Assembly: GCA_934232845.1 (NCBI GenBank)
Contig: CAKQGD010000032.1
Span: 1 to 20,124 of the forward strand
DNA: 20,124 bases
Source: an uncultured Oscillospiraceae bacterium
GTDB taxonomy: Bacteria; Bacillota; Clostridia; Oscillospirales; Ruminococcaceae
Direction of reading: 5' to 3'
Of this stretch, positions 1 through 6,530 are shown one piece after another. Made by a program: the position numbers and the translations under genes. The notes under the pieces were generated by a model that did no database searches, had not been told where the DNA came from, and saw only the letters and a list, made by a program, of their open reading frames with translations. How positions within the stretch are numbered: the stretch's first letter is position 1; every line of letters starts with the position of its first letter.

Positions 1-53
1 GCCGCGAAGCCTTTGAAAAGACCATACTTGATGCGATCAGCCTGCTGAAGTAA
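1..53 (+). CDS. 3' end of an unidentified gene (partial)
   Basis: The window opens inside a reading frame whose complete codons start at base 3 and which ends with TAA at 51-53. The visible tail is REAFEKTILDAISLLK, an amphipathic helix-like C-terminus. Sixteen residues are too few to name a family. No strong hairpin with a U tract follows before the promoter at 87, so transcription may read through into the glycine leader. That this is a real gene end is inferred from position and codon use only. Confidence 0.4.
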   Translation, partial: REAFEKTILDAISLLK

Positions 54-86
54 AAAATGCGGTTTATCCTGCAAGGAGCGTTTCGG

Positions 87-114
87 TTGACAGAACCCAT
101 AAATCTGCTATAAT
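87..114 (+). promoter_or_regulatory. Sigma-A promoter of the glycine-riboswitch transcript
   Basis: A consensus TTGACA (87-92) and a consensus TATAAT (109-114) are separated by 16 bp. Transcription would start near 121, giving a leader of about 310 nt ahead of the symporter gene. Confidence 0.85.
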
Positions 115-124
115 GGATCACATA

Positions 125-190
125 GGGTGCTGTGCATATGCGTGTGCATCCCATAGAAACCGACAGGCCAAGCGTCGTAAAGCCGGTTTC
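125..190 (+). other. Structured 5' leader upstream of the glycine riboswitch
   Basis: Two hairpins lie between the promoter and the glycine aptamer. The first pairs GGGTGC (125-130) with GCATCC (146-151), including one G-U pair. The second pairs GAAACCG (156-162) with CGGTTTC (184-190) perfectly. An A-rich stretch follows rather than a U tract, so neither is a normal terminator. I could not match the segment to a riboswitch class I know (THF, preQ1, c-di-GMP, guanidine and fluoride were considered). Confidence 0.4.
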
Positions 191-244
191 ATCTAAAAAA
201 CAATAAAAAACCGTTGAAGCTTTCTGAATCAATTTAGAGACAGA

Positions 245-354
245 AAGTGGAGGAAACTCTGGAGAATCTCGCAAGAGTGCCGAAGGTGCAAGGCGAAAGC
301 CGAATCTCTCAGGCAAAAGGACAGAGCGGACATTCTGCCTATGGCGGATGTCTG
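245..354 (+). ncRNA. Glycine riboswitch (single aptamer)
   Basis: The conserved core of a gcvT-type glycine aptamer is visible: GCCGAAGGTGCAA near 278-291 and TCTCTCAGGCAAAAGGACAG at 305-324, with the flanking paired arms. Only one full aptamer is present. It is followed by a short hairpin (GACAT 329-333 with ATGTC 348-352, and GCC/GGC inside), which fits the 3' 'ghost' helix known from type-1 singlet glycine riboswitches. It lies between a strong promoter and a terminator, directly before a sodium:alanine/glycine symporter. Glycine sensing is therefore established for the family; the ON or OFF direction is inferred. An exporter or catabolic role would go with an ON switch, while an uptake role could favour OFF. 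Confidence 0.9.
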
Positions 355-370
355 TCTTTCGTTGCCTTTG

Positions 371-403
371 AAAGCCGTCGGCCTGTCCGGCGGCTTTTTA
401 TTG
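371..403 (+). terminator. Riboswitch expression-platform terminator
   Basis: An 11-bp stem is formed by AAAGCCGTCGG (371-381) and CCGGCGGCTTT (387-397), with one G-U pair and a 5-nt loop, and runs into a T-rich tract. It sits between the glycine aptamer and the symporter ribosome binding site, so it is the expected transcriptional decision point. Confidence 0.85.
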
Positions 404-433
404 TCCTGAAACAATATTTGGAGGGGAAATGAC

Positions 434-1819
434 ATGACACTGCTTGAGGCGGTACAAACTGTAAACGGGTATCTTTCGGACTATATTCTGATCGTTCTTC
501 TGGTGGGATGCGGACTTTACTTTTCCATTCGGACGCGCTTTGTACAGGTAAGATGCTTTGGAGAAGGCTGTCGCCGCGTATTCGGCAATGTGAAATTGAA
601 CGGAGGAAAGCAGAACGGGGGCATCAGCTCCTTTCAGGCGCTGACTACGGCGATTGCCGCTCAGGTGGGAACCGGAAATATCGTAGGTGCCTGCGGTGCA
701 ATTTTGATCGGCGGCCCGGGCGCAATTTTCTGGATGTGGGTGATCGCCTTTTTCGGCATGGCCACCATCTACGCGGAAGCGGTTCTGGCTCAGAAAACGA
801 GGGAGGTGTCTGCCGACGGGACCGTGTCCGGCGGACCGGTCTATTACATTAAAACCGCCTTTAGAGGAACCTTCGGAAAATTTCTGGCGGGCTTTTTCTC
901 TGTCGCCATTATTCTCGCCCTCGGATTTATGGGCAGTATGGTGCAGTCAAATTCGATCAGTGAGGCCTGCAGCACCGCTTTCGGAATACCGGGCTGGGTC
1001 ATGGGCCTTATCGTATCGGTGATTGCGGCCTTTGTTTTTGTCGGCGGCTTAAACAGACTTGCTTCCGTTACGGAAAAGCTGGTGCCGGTTATGGCGGTGC
1101 TCTACGTGGCGGGAGGAATTATTCTTCTTGCGATGCGCTTTCGGTATATTCCCGAGACATTCGGCATGATTTTCCGCTATGCTTTTGCACCGAATGCGAT
1201 TATCGGCGGCAGCCTGGGCCACGCTTTGAAGACCGCGGTCAGCCAAGGCGTCAAGAGAGGGCTTTTTTCCAATGAGGCCGGTATGGGTTCCACGCCGCAT
1301 GCACACGCAATGGCAAAGGTGGACGATCCCCATACGCAGGGCGTTGTGGCAATGATGGGCGTTTTTATCGACACTTTTGTCGTACTGACCATGACGGCTC
1401 TGATCGTGATCTCCACTCTGTATGCCGGCGGAGGAATTCTTGCTTCCGGTACGGCGGAGGGAGTCAGTAAGACAAATATGGCGCAGATCGCGTTTTCTTC
1501 TGTGTTCGGCGATACGATCGGCAATGCTTTTGTGGCGATTTGCCTTTTGTTCTTCGCTTTTTCCACGATTCTGAGCTGGAATCTTTTTGGCCGTATCAAT
1601 ATGAATTATCTCTTTGGCCCTAAGTCCAACCTGATCTATTCTGTGATCGCCATCGCATTTATTTTCGCGGGTTCGCTGCTTTCCAACGATCTTGTCTGGG
1701 AGCTTACAGATTTCTTTAATCAGCTTATGGTAATTCCGAACGTCATCGCCCTCGTAGCGCTGTCCGGACTTGTTGTATCCGCTTCAAAAAGAAATAAAAG
1801 AGATCATCGCAAAGTATAA
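434..1819 (+). CDS. Sodium:alanine/glycine symporter (AGCS family)
   Basis: This 461-residue integral membrane protein should move alanine or glycine across the cytoplasmic membrane with sodium. The AGCS core is clear: SFQALTTAIAAQVGTGNIVG near residues 66-85, followed by GGPGAIFWMW near 94-103, and the conserved SNEAGMGSTP segment in the middle. About ten or eleven hydrophobic segments span the protein, and the length is normal for the family. The ATG at 434 is preceded by GGAGGGG at 420-426 with 7-nt spacing. The gene lies behind a glycine riboswitch and terminator, so glycine is a likely substrate. It ends at a bidirectional terminator shared with the converging CarD-like gene. The family is certain; which amino acid is preferred is inferred from the riboswitch. 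Confidence 0.93.
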   Translation: MTLLEAVQTVNGYLSDYILIVLLVGCGLYFSIRTRFVQVRCFGEGCRRVFGNVKLNGGKQNGGISSFQALTTAIAAQVGTGNIVGACGAILIGGPGAIFWMWVIAFFGMATIYAEAVLAQKTREVSADGTVSGGPVYYIKTAFRGTFGKFLAGFFSVAIILALGFMGSMVQSNSISEACSTAFGIPGWVMGLIVSVIAAFVFVGGLNRLASVTEKLVPVMAVLYVAGGIILLAMRFRYIPETFGMIFRYAFAPNAIIGGSLGHALKTAVSQGVKRGLFSNEAGMGSTPHAHAMAKVDDPHTQGVVAMMGVFIDTFVVLTMTALIVISTLYAGGGILASGTAEGVSKTNMAQIAFSSVFGDTIGNAFVAICLLFFAFSTILSWNLFGRINMNYLFGPKSNLIYSVIAIAFIFAGSLLSNDLVWELTDFFNQLMVIPNVIALVALSGLVVSASKRNKRDHRKV

Positions 1820-1846
1820 AACTTTCACTGCTTTAATTTTAACGGA

Positions 1847-1879
1847 AAAAGCGGCGTGATGCAGAATCACGCCGCTTTT
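1847..1879. terminator. Bidirectional terminator between symporter and CarD-like gene
   Basis: A perfect 10-bp stem, GCGGCGTGAT (1851-1860) with ATCACGCCGC (1866-1875), is flanked by AAAA on the left and TTTT on the right. It therefore ends in a U run on either strand. It lies between two convergent stop codons. Confidence 0.9.
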
Positions 1880-1907
1880 GAGATTTTAAATTCTGGTGTA
1901 TGAGTTT

Positions 1908-2426
1908 TTAGCTTTTGGTCGCTGCGGGCCGCTTCTCATTTTCAAACAGGTAGGTCATCACTTCATCGGGATTCATATCCATGACGAGAGCGACTTCCTC
2001 CCGCACAATTTTTTCGGCGCGGCGCATGACATTCTCGTCTGCAGCGCGGAGATGGCGGCCGTTGGAGATCAGTTCTCTGCGGTGCAGGTGTACCGATTTC
2101 AGCATTCGCAGAATCTCGAGGCGGTTGCATTCCGACAAAATCTCTTTAAAATGTTCGCCCCGCTGTGCGTCGTTGGAAATCCAGTAGGCCTCCTGCTGGG
2201 GTGCGCACTGTGCCAGTTCAAGCACTTCCTCCTGTGTCAGGATCGGGCGCATCCGTTCTTTTAAAACAGGGCTGTCCACAGGAACGTGAATGGTAGAAGA
2301 CCCGTTATAAACGGGCTTGAGAACGTAATACTCACGCTCCTGTCCGTGAAATGTCTCTCTGCGAATATCTTCTACGCGGCAGACGCCGTTTTCCCCGTAG
2401 AGAAAGATAGTACCGATTGTAAGCAT
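1908..2426 (-). CDS. CarD-family transcriptional regulator
   Basis: This 172-residue protein begins MLTIGTIFLYGENGVCRVEDI and continues with EYYVLKPVYNGSSTIHVPVDS. That is the Tudor-like RNA-polymerase-interaction domain shared by CarD and TRCF (roughly residues 1-60). The C-terminal two thirds are helical and charged, as in the CarD DNA-binding domain. Members bind the RNA polymerase beta subunit and modulate open-complex stability at promoters. The length is close to other CarD-like proteins. Its ATG follows AAGGAG with good spacing on the minus strand. It appears monocistronic, with a promoter near 2507-2536 and the shared terminator at 1847-1879. Which promoters it affects cannot be told from sequence. 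Confidence 0.9.
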   Translation of the reverse strand: MLTIGTIFLYGENGVCRVEDIRRETFHGQEREYYVLKPVYNGSSTIHVPVDSPVLKERMRPILTQEEVLELAQCAPQQEAYWISNDAQRGEHFKEILSECNRLEILRMLKSVHLHRRELISNGRHLRAADENVMRRAEKIVREEVALVMDMNPDEVMTYLFENEKRPAATKS

Positions 2427-2470
2427 TGCGGCTGCTCCTTCCCGTTTGTTTTGTTTTTATACAGATAAGG

Positions 2471-2493
2471 CCGGCAGGGCATTCGCCTGCCGG
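2471..2493 (-). other. Stem-loop at the start of the CarD-like mRNA
   Basis: CCGGCAGG (2471-2478) and CCTGCCGG (2486-2493) form a perfect 8-bp GC-rich stem with a 7-nt loop. On the minus strand it lies a few bases after the predicted start site and has no U tract, so it looks like a 5' stabilising hairpin rather than a terminator. On the plus strand it is followed by a loose T-rich stretch and might act as a weak terminator. Confidence 0.5.
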
Positions 2494-2506
2494 ATCTTCT
2501 TTTATT

Positions 2507-2536
2507 ATTATACAGGAAAATCATTAAAATTGTTAT
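2507..2536 (-). promoter_or_regulatory. Probable promoter of the CarD-like gene
   Basis: On the minus strand a consensus TATAAT (2507-2512) is preceded, at 18 bp, by ATAACA (2531-2536), which matches four of six bases of the -35 consensus. Confidence 0.5.
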
Positions 2537-2604
2537 GGACAAAATTCACAAGAAAAAACACATCTCTTTCTCAAAAAAGTGCCTTCATTCCCTTTAAAAT
2601 GTGA

Positions 2605-2610
2605 TATGAT
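2605..2610 (+). promoter_or_regulatory. Possible extended -10 promoter for the CAP lipoprotein
   Basis: TATGAT at 2605-2610 is preceded by TGA, giving an extended -10 (TGnTATGAT). The -35 region is poor; TTCATT at 2584-2589 is badly spaced. If correct, the mRNA has a leader of about 155 nt up to 2771. That stretch holds a small GC-rich palindrome near 2631-2641 and short direct repeats of the gene start, but no recognised riboswitch. Confidence 0.35.
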
Positions 2611-2771
2611 AATAAAAAGACATGGACTCGGCGCTGAGCGCTTTGAAAAAAATCTGTATAAAAGAATATTTTTGAATATTAACCACAGGATGAGCCGCGG
2701 ATAGATTACGCGGGAAGAAAATCAGATGGTTTTCCGAAAAATACTTTCTATCAAACGAAAGGATGGTTTTC

Positions 2772-4085
2772 TTGAAGAAAAGACAAGAAGGTATGTATAT
2801 CCTTTTGTGTTTTACGGCAGCCCTTATATTGCTGTTCACCGGATGCGCGGATACGCGGGAAGAAACCGATGCGGACGGAATGCAGGCATCGAAGAATTCC
2901 TCTTCGCAGGAAGAGCCTCTTTCTATTGCGCTGTCATCTCCCGCGGACAGCGTTTCTTTGGTGCGCGGCGCACAGACGGCGTTCTCTATCGAGAATCCAA
3001 ACGAAGCGCTTCTGACGGTCCTGTCCTCTGATCCGGAGATTCTTTCCGTATCGGTAGAAGGAAATGTTTTAACGCTGACGCCAAACGCACAGGGAACCGT
3101 ACAAATTGTCGTGACGGGAACAAAAGAAGGATATATCGATGCCGAATTGACCATAGAGGCCGAGGTGACTCTGCCCGAAAATGAGTTTTCCGTTTCGCCC
3201 TCCGATGTTTCCTTTTACATAGGGGAGAGCGGTACGATAAAAATCTCCTCCTTGGCGGAGGGAACGATTCACTGGGAATATGATTCCTCCGCTTTATATT
3301 TCAGAGAGACGGAAAACGGAGCAGCTTTTACTTCACAAAAGGCGGGAACCTTTACAATCAGAGCTGTCTGCGAGGCGCCCGGCTATCTTGACGCCGAAGA
3401 TTCTTTTACGATAGAGGTGCTCTCAAAGCCCATGACGCTGTATTATCCGACGTCGGCCTCGGTGTTCGTCGGGGAGGAAACGGAGCTTTCCTTTTCCGCG
3501 GACGTGGAGAACACAGTTCTGACTGTTCACAGCGAAGGGGGAATCGAGGAGAGAACCGACGGCATGACGGTATTCGTTTCAGGGAAAATGGCCGGAGACG
3601 CGGCGGTGACGGTGACGGCCTCCGCGCAGGGGTGCGAGCCTCTTACGGTTAAAATTCCCGTTGCGGTGACGGCTGAACCGCCCGATGTGGATACGTCGTC
3701 CTATCGCAGAATCGTACGGGAGGTAATTCGCCAGACCAATGCCGAACGCGAGGCGTCCGGTCTTTCCGCCCTCTATGAGGACGAAATGCTCGATGCGCTG
3801 GCAACCGTTCGAAGCGAAGAAGCCAGTCGGAAATGGTCTCATACGCGTCCCGACGGACGCCCCTGTGAAAGCATTTTAGACGACTATGGAATCACTTACT
3901 ACAGTACGGGTGAAAATCTCTATGCCTCCGGCAGTTCAAGCGCATCCGAGGCCGTCGCAAGCTGGATGAATTCAGAGGCGCACCGTGAAAATATTCTGCG
4001 CGAAGAATTCGAGGGAATCGGCGTCGGCATTTACTATGGAGACGACGGCGGCGTCTACTTTACGCAGATTTTTATCAAAAAGTAA
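2772..4085 (+). CDS. Lipoprotein with Ig-like repeats and a C-terminal CAP/SCP (YkwD-type) domain
   Basis: This is a secreted, lipid-anchored surface protein of 437 residues. After KKR and a hydrophobic stretch comes the lipobox LFTGC, with the lipidated Cys at residue 25. Residues about 45-300 contain three similar beta-rich repeats, seen as GTVQIVVTGTKEGYIDAELT, GTFTIRAVCEAPGYLDAEDS and GDAAVTVTASAQGCEPLTVK, resembling bacterial Ig-like folds. From about residue 310 a CAP domain follows, with NAEREASG, WSHTRPDGR, GENLYASG, HRENIL and GVGIYY. These carry the usual His/Glu cavity residues. The start is uncertain. ATG 2763 has no usable ribosome binding site, while TTG 2772 lies 8 nt after AAAGGA (2758-2763) and gives a cleaner signal peptide, so I chose the TTG. 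The molecular role of bacterial CAP proteins is poorly known. Confidence 0.85.
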   Translation: MKKRQEGMYILLCFTAALILLFTGCADTREETDADGMQASKNSSSQEEPLSIALSSPADSVSLVRGAQTAFSIENPNEALLTVLSSDPEILSVSVEGNVLTLTPNAQGTVQIVVTGTKEGYIDAELTIEAEVTLPENEFSVSPSDVSFYIGESGTIKISSLAEGTIHWEYDSSALYFRETENGAAFTSQKAGTFTIRAVCEAPGYLDAEDSFTIEVLSKPMTLYYPTSASVFVGEETELSFSADVENTVLTVHSEGGIEERTDGMTVFVSGKMAGDAAVTVTASAQGCEPLTVKIPVAVTAEPPDVDTSSYRRIVREVIRQTNAEREASGLSALYEDEMLDALATVRSEEASRKWSHTRPDGRPCESILDDYGITYYSTGENLYASGSSSASEAVASWMNSEAHRENILREEFEGIGVGIYYGDDGGVYFTQIFIKK

Positions 4086-4101
4086 AAAATTGTATTTACG
4101 G

Positions 4102-4130
4102 TTGCTTTTTTATCAAAGACACAGTATACT
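4102..4130 (+). promoter_or_regulatory. Promoter of the cysteine attenuator and cysKE operon
   Basis: TTGCTT (4102-4107) and TATACT (4125-4130) are separated by exactly 17 bp. The start site would be near 4137, just before the leader-peptide ribosome binding site at 4150-4155. Confidence 0.75.
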
Positions 4131-4163
4131 AAGAATACTTGAAAATTACGGAGGGTAAGAATC

Positions 4164-4292
4164 GTGTTATCTTTTGTGACGGCGATTTGCGGCACGGCGG
4201 CGGCTTGTCCGGCGTCCTGTTGTTGTGCTGTCAAAAAGAATACGCTTTCTGTCCGAAACAAAACAGAAAAGAGACGTTCTTTCTCTGTTTGA
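4164..4292 (+). CDS. Cysteine-rich leader peptide of the cysKE operon
   Basis: This 42-codon reading frame starts at GTG 4164. A strong GGAGGG (4150-4155) lies 8 nt upstream, and the frame ends at TGA 4290-4292. The peptide begins MLSFVTAICGTAAACPASCC and has five Cys codons: residues 9 and 15, and a run of three (TGT TGT TGT) at 19-21. A basic, Ser/Lys/Arg-rich tail follows. It sits between a good promoter and an intrinsic terminator, directly upstream of cysteine synthase. This is the arrangement expected of a ribosome-stalling attenuator sensing Cys-tRNA. No T-box specifier or GGTGG anti-terminator motif is present. The ORF, ribosome site and Cys run are seen directly; the regulatory role is inferred. 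Comparable poly-Cys upstream ORFs are known from mycobacteria; I do not recognise this one as a named family. Confidence 0.8.
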   Translation: MLSFVTAICGTAAACPASCCCAVKKNTLSVRNKTEKRRSFSV

Positions 4293-4318
4293 GGAAAAAC
4301 CGCTGTGAGGCAGGAGGC
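4244..4318 (+). promoter_or_regulatory. Candidate antiterminator pairing in the cysKE leader
   Basis: GCTTTCTGTCC (4244-4254) can pair with the 5' arm of the terminator, GGCAGGAGGC (4309-4318). This gives ten base pairs with a single bulged U and two G-U pairs. The upstream strand begins 17 nt after the last of the three Cys codons. A ribosome stalled there would leave it free, while a ribosome further along would cover it. The same strand can alternatively fold with ACAGAAAAG (4263-4271) into a local hairpin, which would release the terminator. The pairings are visible; the switching is inferred. Confidence 0.55.
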
Positions 4319-4339
4319 AAAAAGCTTCCTGCCTTTTTT
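4309..4339 (+). terminator. Attenuator terminator before cysK
   Basis: GGCAGGAGGC (4309-4318) and GCTTCCTGCC (4324-4333) form a 10-bp stem with one G-U pair and an AAAAA loop, followed by six T. It lies 16 nt after the leader-peptide stop codon and 34 nt before the cysK start. Confidence 0.9.
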
Positions 4340-4373
4340 GTTCCGGCTGATTTTTGTGGGAGGAATGTTATCA

Positions 4374-5312
4374 ATGAAAGTATACCGCAGCATTGCCGAA
4401 CTGGTCGGCGGTACGCCGCTGGTGGAGCTGAGCGCACTGGAAAGAAAAAAGGGACTTTCTGCAAAGCTTTATGCCAAGCTGGAAATGAGAAATCCCGCCG
4501 GCAGCGCAAAAGACCGCATTGCCAAAAAGATGATCGAGGATGCTGAACAGGGCGGCGCGCTCCGCCCCGGCTCTGTTATCATCGAGCCTACCAGCGGCAA
4601 TACCGGCATCGGACTTGCCGCAATGGCCAAGCAGAGAGGATACCGCGTGATTCTCACAATGCCGGATACGATGAGTGTGGAGCGGCGTAGTCTGCTTGCG
4701 GCATATGGCACCGAGCTGGTACTCACCGACGGAAAGAAGGGGATGGCCGGCGCAATCGAAAAAGCAAAGGAACTCGCAGCTTCTCTTCCGAACAGTTTTA
4801 TTCCCGGGCAGTTTGAGAATCCGTCGAACCCCGCCGCGCATTACGAGACGACGGGCCCGGAAATCTGGAATGATACCGACGGCACGGTGGATTTCTTTGT
4901 GGCGGGAGTCGGTACGGGCGGCACAATTACGGGCACGGGCCGTTATCTCAAAGAAAAAAATCCGCTTGTGCGCGTCGTTGCGGTAGAACCTGCGGGTTCT
5001 CCCGTTTTGTCCGGAGGAAAAAGCGGCCCCCACGGCTTGATGGGCATTGGCGCGGGTTTTATCCCAAAGGCTCTGGATACCGCCGTACTGGACGAGGTAA
5101 TTCCCGTTACGGAAGAAGAAGCCTACGCCGCGGGCCGTGCTCTTGCGAGGGAGGACGGCATTCTCGCGGGGATTACCGCGGGAGCGGCGGTGCATGCCGC
5201 AGTTCTGCTTGCGAAACGCACGGAAAACAGCGGAAAAACCATTGTGGTTCTGCTGCCGGATACGGGCGACCGTTATTTATCTACACCTATGTTTGAGGAG
5301 GAATCGAGATGA
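4374..5312 (+). CDS. cysK: Cysteine synthase A (O-acetylserine sulfhydrylase)
   Basis: This cytoplasmic PLP enzyme of 312 residues makes cysteine from O-acetylserine and sulfide. The family signature is complete. The PLP lysine is K46 in NPAGSAKDRI, the substrate loop is TSGNTG (73-78), the phosphate-binding loop is GTGGT (180-184), and the C-terminal PDTGDRYLS segment is present. Length is normal. GGGAGG at 4358-4363 gives proper spacing to ATG 4374 but is too close to ATG 4365. An upstream extension to 4305 would run through the terminator, so 4374 is the start. The gene is first in an operon with cysE, which supplies O-acetylserine, and lies behind the Cys-rich leader peptide. Cystathionine beta-synthase-like relatives are possible, but the cysE partner argues for CysK. 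Confidence 0.95.
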   Translation: MKVYRSIAELVGGTPLVELSALERKKGLSAKLYAKLEMRNPAGSAKDRIAKKMIEDAEQGGALRPGSVIIEPTSGNTGIGLAAMAKQRGYRVILTMPDTMSVERRSLLAAYGTELVLTDGKKGMAGAIEKAKELAASLPNSFIPGQFENPSNPAAHYETTGPEIWNDTDGTVDFFVAGVGTGGTITGTGRYLKEKNPLVRVVAVEPAGSPVLSGGKSGPHGLMGIGAGFIPKALDTAVLDEVIPVTEEEAYAAGRALAREDGILAGITAGAAVHAAVLLAKRTENSGKTIVVLLPDTGDRYLSTPMFEEESR

Positions 5313-6178
5313 ACGAGAAAAAACAATCCATTCTTCGCACGGCTGCACAGAAAATGGCCGAGAATTATGAAAAATCCGAGGTGCCGATGTATGGGGAAAA
5401 GCTTCGCCTGCCGGAGCGTGAGGCCGTCAATGAGATGATCCGTGATTTCCGCAGGCTGTTCTTTCCGGCTTATTTTGGCCAGAAGGAGCTGGTGGCACTT
5501 CCTGCGGAGGAATATGCCGCGCTGCTGATGGGGCGTATCTACGAAAAGCTTCTGCGGCAGGTGCGTCTTGCGCTTCCGGAAAACGAAGAGGGAAAGGCCG
5601 AAGGAATCTGCGACGATTTATTTGAACGTCTTCCCGAAATTCAGGAGATGGTTTTAAAAGATCTTTCGGCAAATTTTGACGGAGATCCCGCCGCTTCCAG
5701 CAAAGAAGAGGTTCTGTTTGCCTATCCGGGCCTGTTTGCGATCTTTGTCTATCGCATTGCACATGAATTGTATCTGCAGAAAGTTCCCATGCTGCCCCGC
5801 ATGATGACCGAATATGCGCACAGCCGCACCGGAATCGATATCAACCCCGGCGCTACGATCGGCGAGTATTTCTTTATCGATCACGGTACAGGCGTTGTCG
5901 TCGGAGAAACTGCCACGATCGGCAGCCATGTAAAAATGTATCAGGGCTCGACGCTCGGCGCACTCTCTCCGACCGAGGGGCAGCAGCTGCGTGGTGTGCA
6001 CCGCCATCCTCAGGTGGGGGATAACGTTACGATTTATGCGAATGCCACAATTTTGGGCGGCGAAACGTATATCGGGTCAAACACCATTATTGGAGGCAGT
6101 GCATTCATTACACGCTCGATCGACGGGGATGCGAGGGTTTTTGTCAAAGCGCCGGAGCTTACGGTCAAAGGCGGCTGA
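5309..6178 (+). CDS. cysE: Serine O-acetyltransferase
   Basis: This enzyme acetylates serine with acetyl-CoA to give O-acetylserine, the substrate of CysK. The 289-residue protein has a long helical N-terminal domain (about 1-165). A left-handed beta-helix of hexapeptide repeats follows (about 170-285), with TGIDINPGATIG, FIDHGTGVVVGETATIG, HRHPQVGDNVTIYANATILGG and GGSAFITRSI. The catalytic His region (IDHGTG) and the GVHRHP segment are intact. The N-terminal domain is longer than that of short Bacillus-type CysE and resembles EpsC-type serine acetyltransferases. Its ATG overlaps the cysK stop by 4 nt (ATGA) and follows GAGGAGG, so the two are translationally coupled. Product stoichiometry in the CysK-CysE complex and feedback inhibition by cysteine are family knowledge, not visible here. 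Confidence 0.94.
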   Translation: MNEKKQSILRTAAQKMAENYEKSEVPMYGEKLRLPEREAVNEMIRDFRRLFFPAYFGQKELVALPAEEYAALLMGRIYEKLLRQVRLALPENEEGKAEGICDDLFERLPEIQEMVLKDLSANFDGDPAASSKEEVLFAYPGLFAIFVYRIAHELYLQKVPMLPRMMTEYAHSRTGIDINPGATIGEYFFIDHGTGVVVGETATIGSHVKMYQGSTLGALSPTEGQQLRGVHRHPQVGDNVTIYANATILGGETYIGSNTIIGGSAFITRSIDGDARVFVKAPELTVKGG

Positions 6179-6466
6179 CAGGCATCCTTGGGATAGATTG
6201 TGCGACGCTTTCTTACGAAAAAGAGAACTTTCTGGTTAACGAAAAAATTCTGACTTCGCAAGGCTGCCGCTGACAGGCGGCTTTGCTCGGCGGTTCGCCC
6301 GAAAATTCTCCTTCTATTGCATGCGGTGACTCACCGCTATTCAAATAACAGTGAGCTGCGTCCTTTTCGGCATTTGCCGTATTTTTTCTTTTCCGATCCA
6401 TGGATTTCGTGACGTTTTTTGCCTCTCTTGGATATTTTTTCTGGATAAGCGAAAGTTCTTGGAGGA

Positions 6467-6494
6467 TTGACACAGCCGCCGATTTTTCTATACT
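6467..6494 (+). promoter_or_regulatory. Strong plus-strand promoter with no plus-strand gene
   Basis: TTGACA (6467-6472) and TATACT (6489-6494) are separated by 16 bp. The predicted start, about 6500, coincides with the base of the hairpin at 6500-6530. The next gene on this side runs on the opposite strand, so any transcript would be a short hairpin RNA or would be antisense to the 3' end of the ABC ATPase gene. Confidence 0.55.
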
Positions 6495-6499
6495 AAACA

Positions 6500-6530
6500 G
6501 GGCACAGACAAAAAAACTTTGTCTGTGCCC
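6500..6530. terminator. Strong hairpin at the end of the amino-acid ABC operon
   Basis: GGGCACAGACAAA (6500-6512) and TTTGTCTGTGCCC (6518-6530) form a perfect 13-bp stem with a 5-nt loop. Flanks on both strands are only moderately T-rich (TAATTTAT on plus, TGTTTAG on minus). It lies 18 bp beyond the stop codon of the minus-strand ATPase gene, so it probably ends that operon. Confidence 0.7.

Noticed and set aside
247..432. 61-codon ORF in the glycine leader
   Set aside because: It coincides with the conserved glycine aptamer and terminator; the sequence is constrained as RNA, not protein.
4305..4373. N-terminal extension of cysK
   Set aside because: The extra codons lie across the attenuator stem and its T run; the real ribosome site GGGAGG is at 4358-4363.
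4086..4373. T-box riboswitch upstream of cysK
   Set aside because: No specifier-loop architecture or GGTGG antiterminator bulge sequence is visible; the terminator and Cys-rich ORF explain the leader better.
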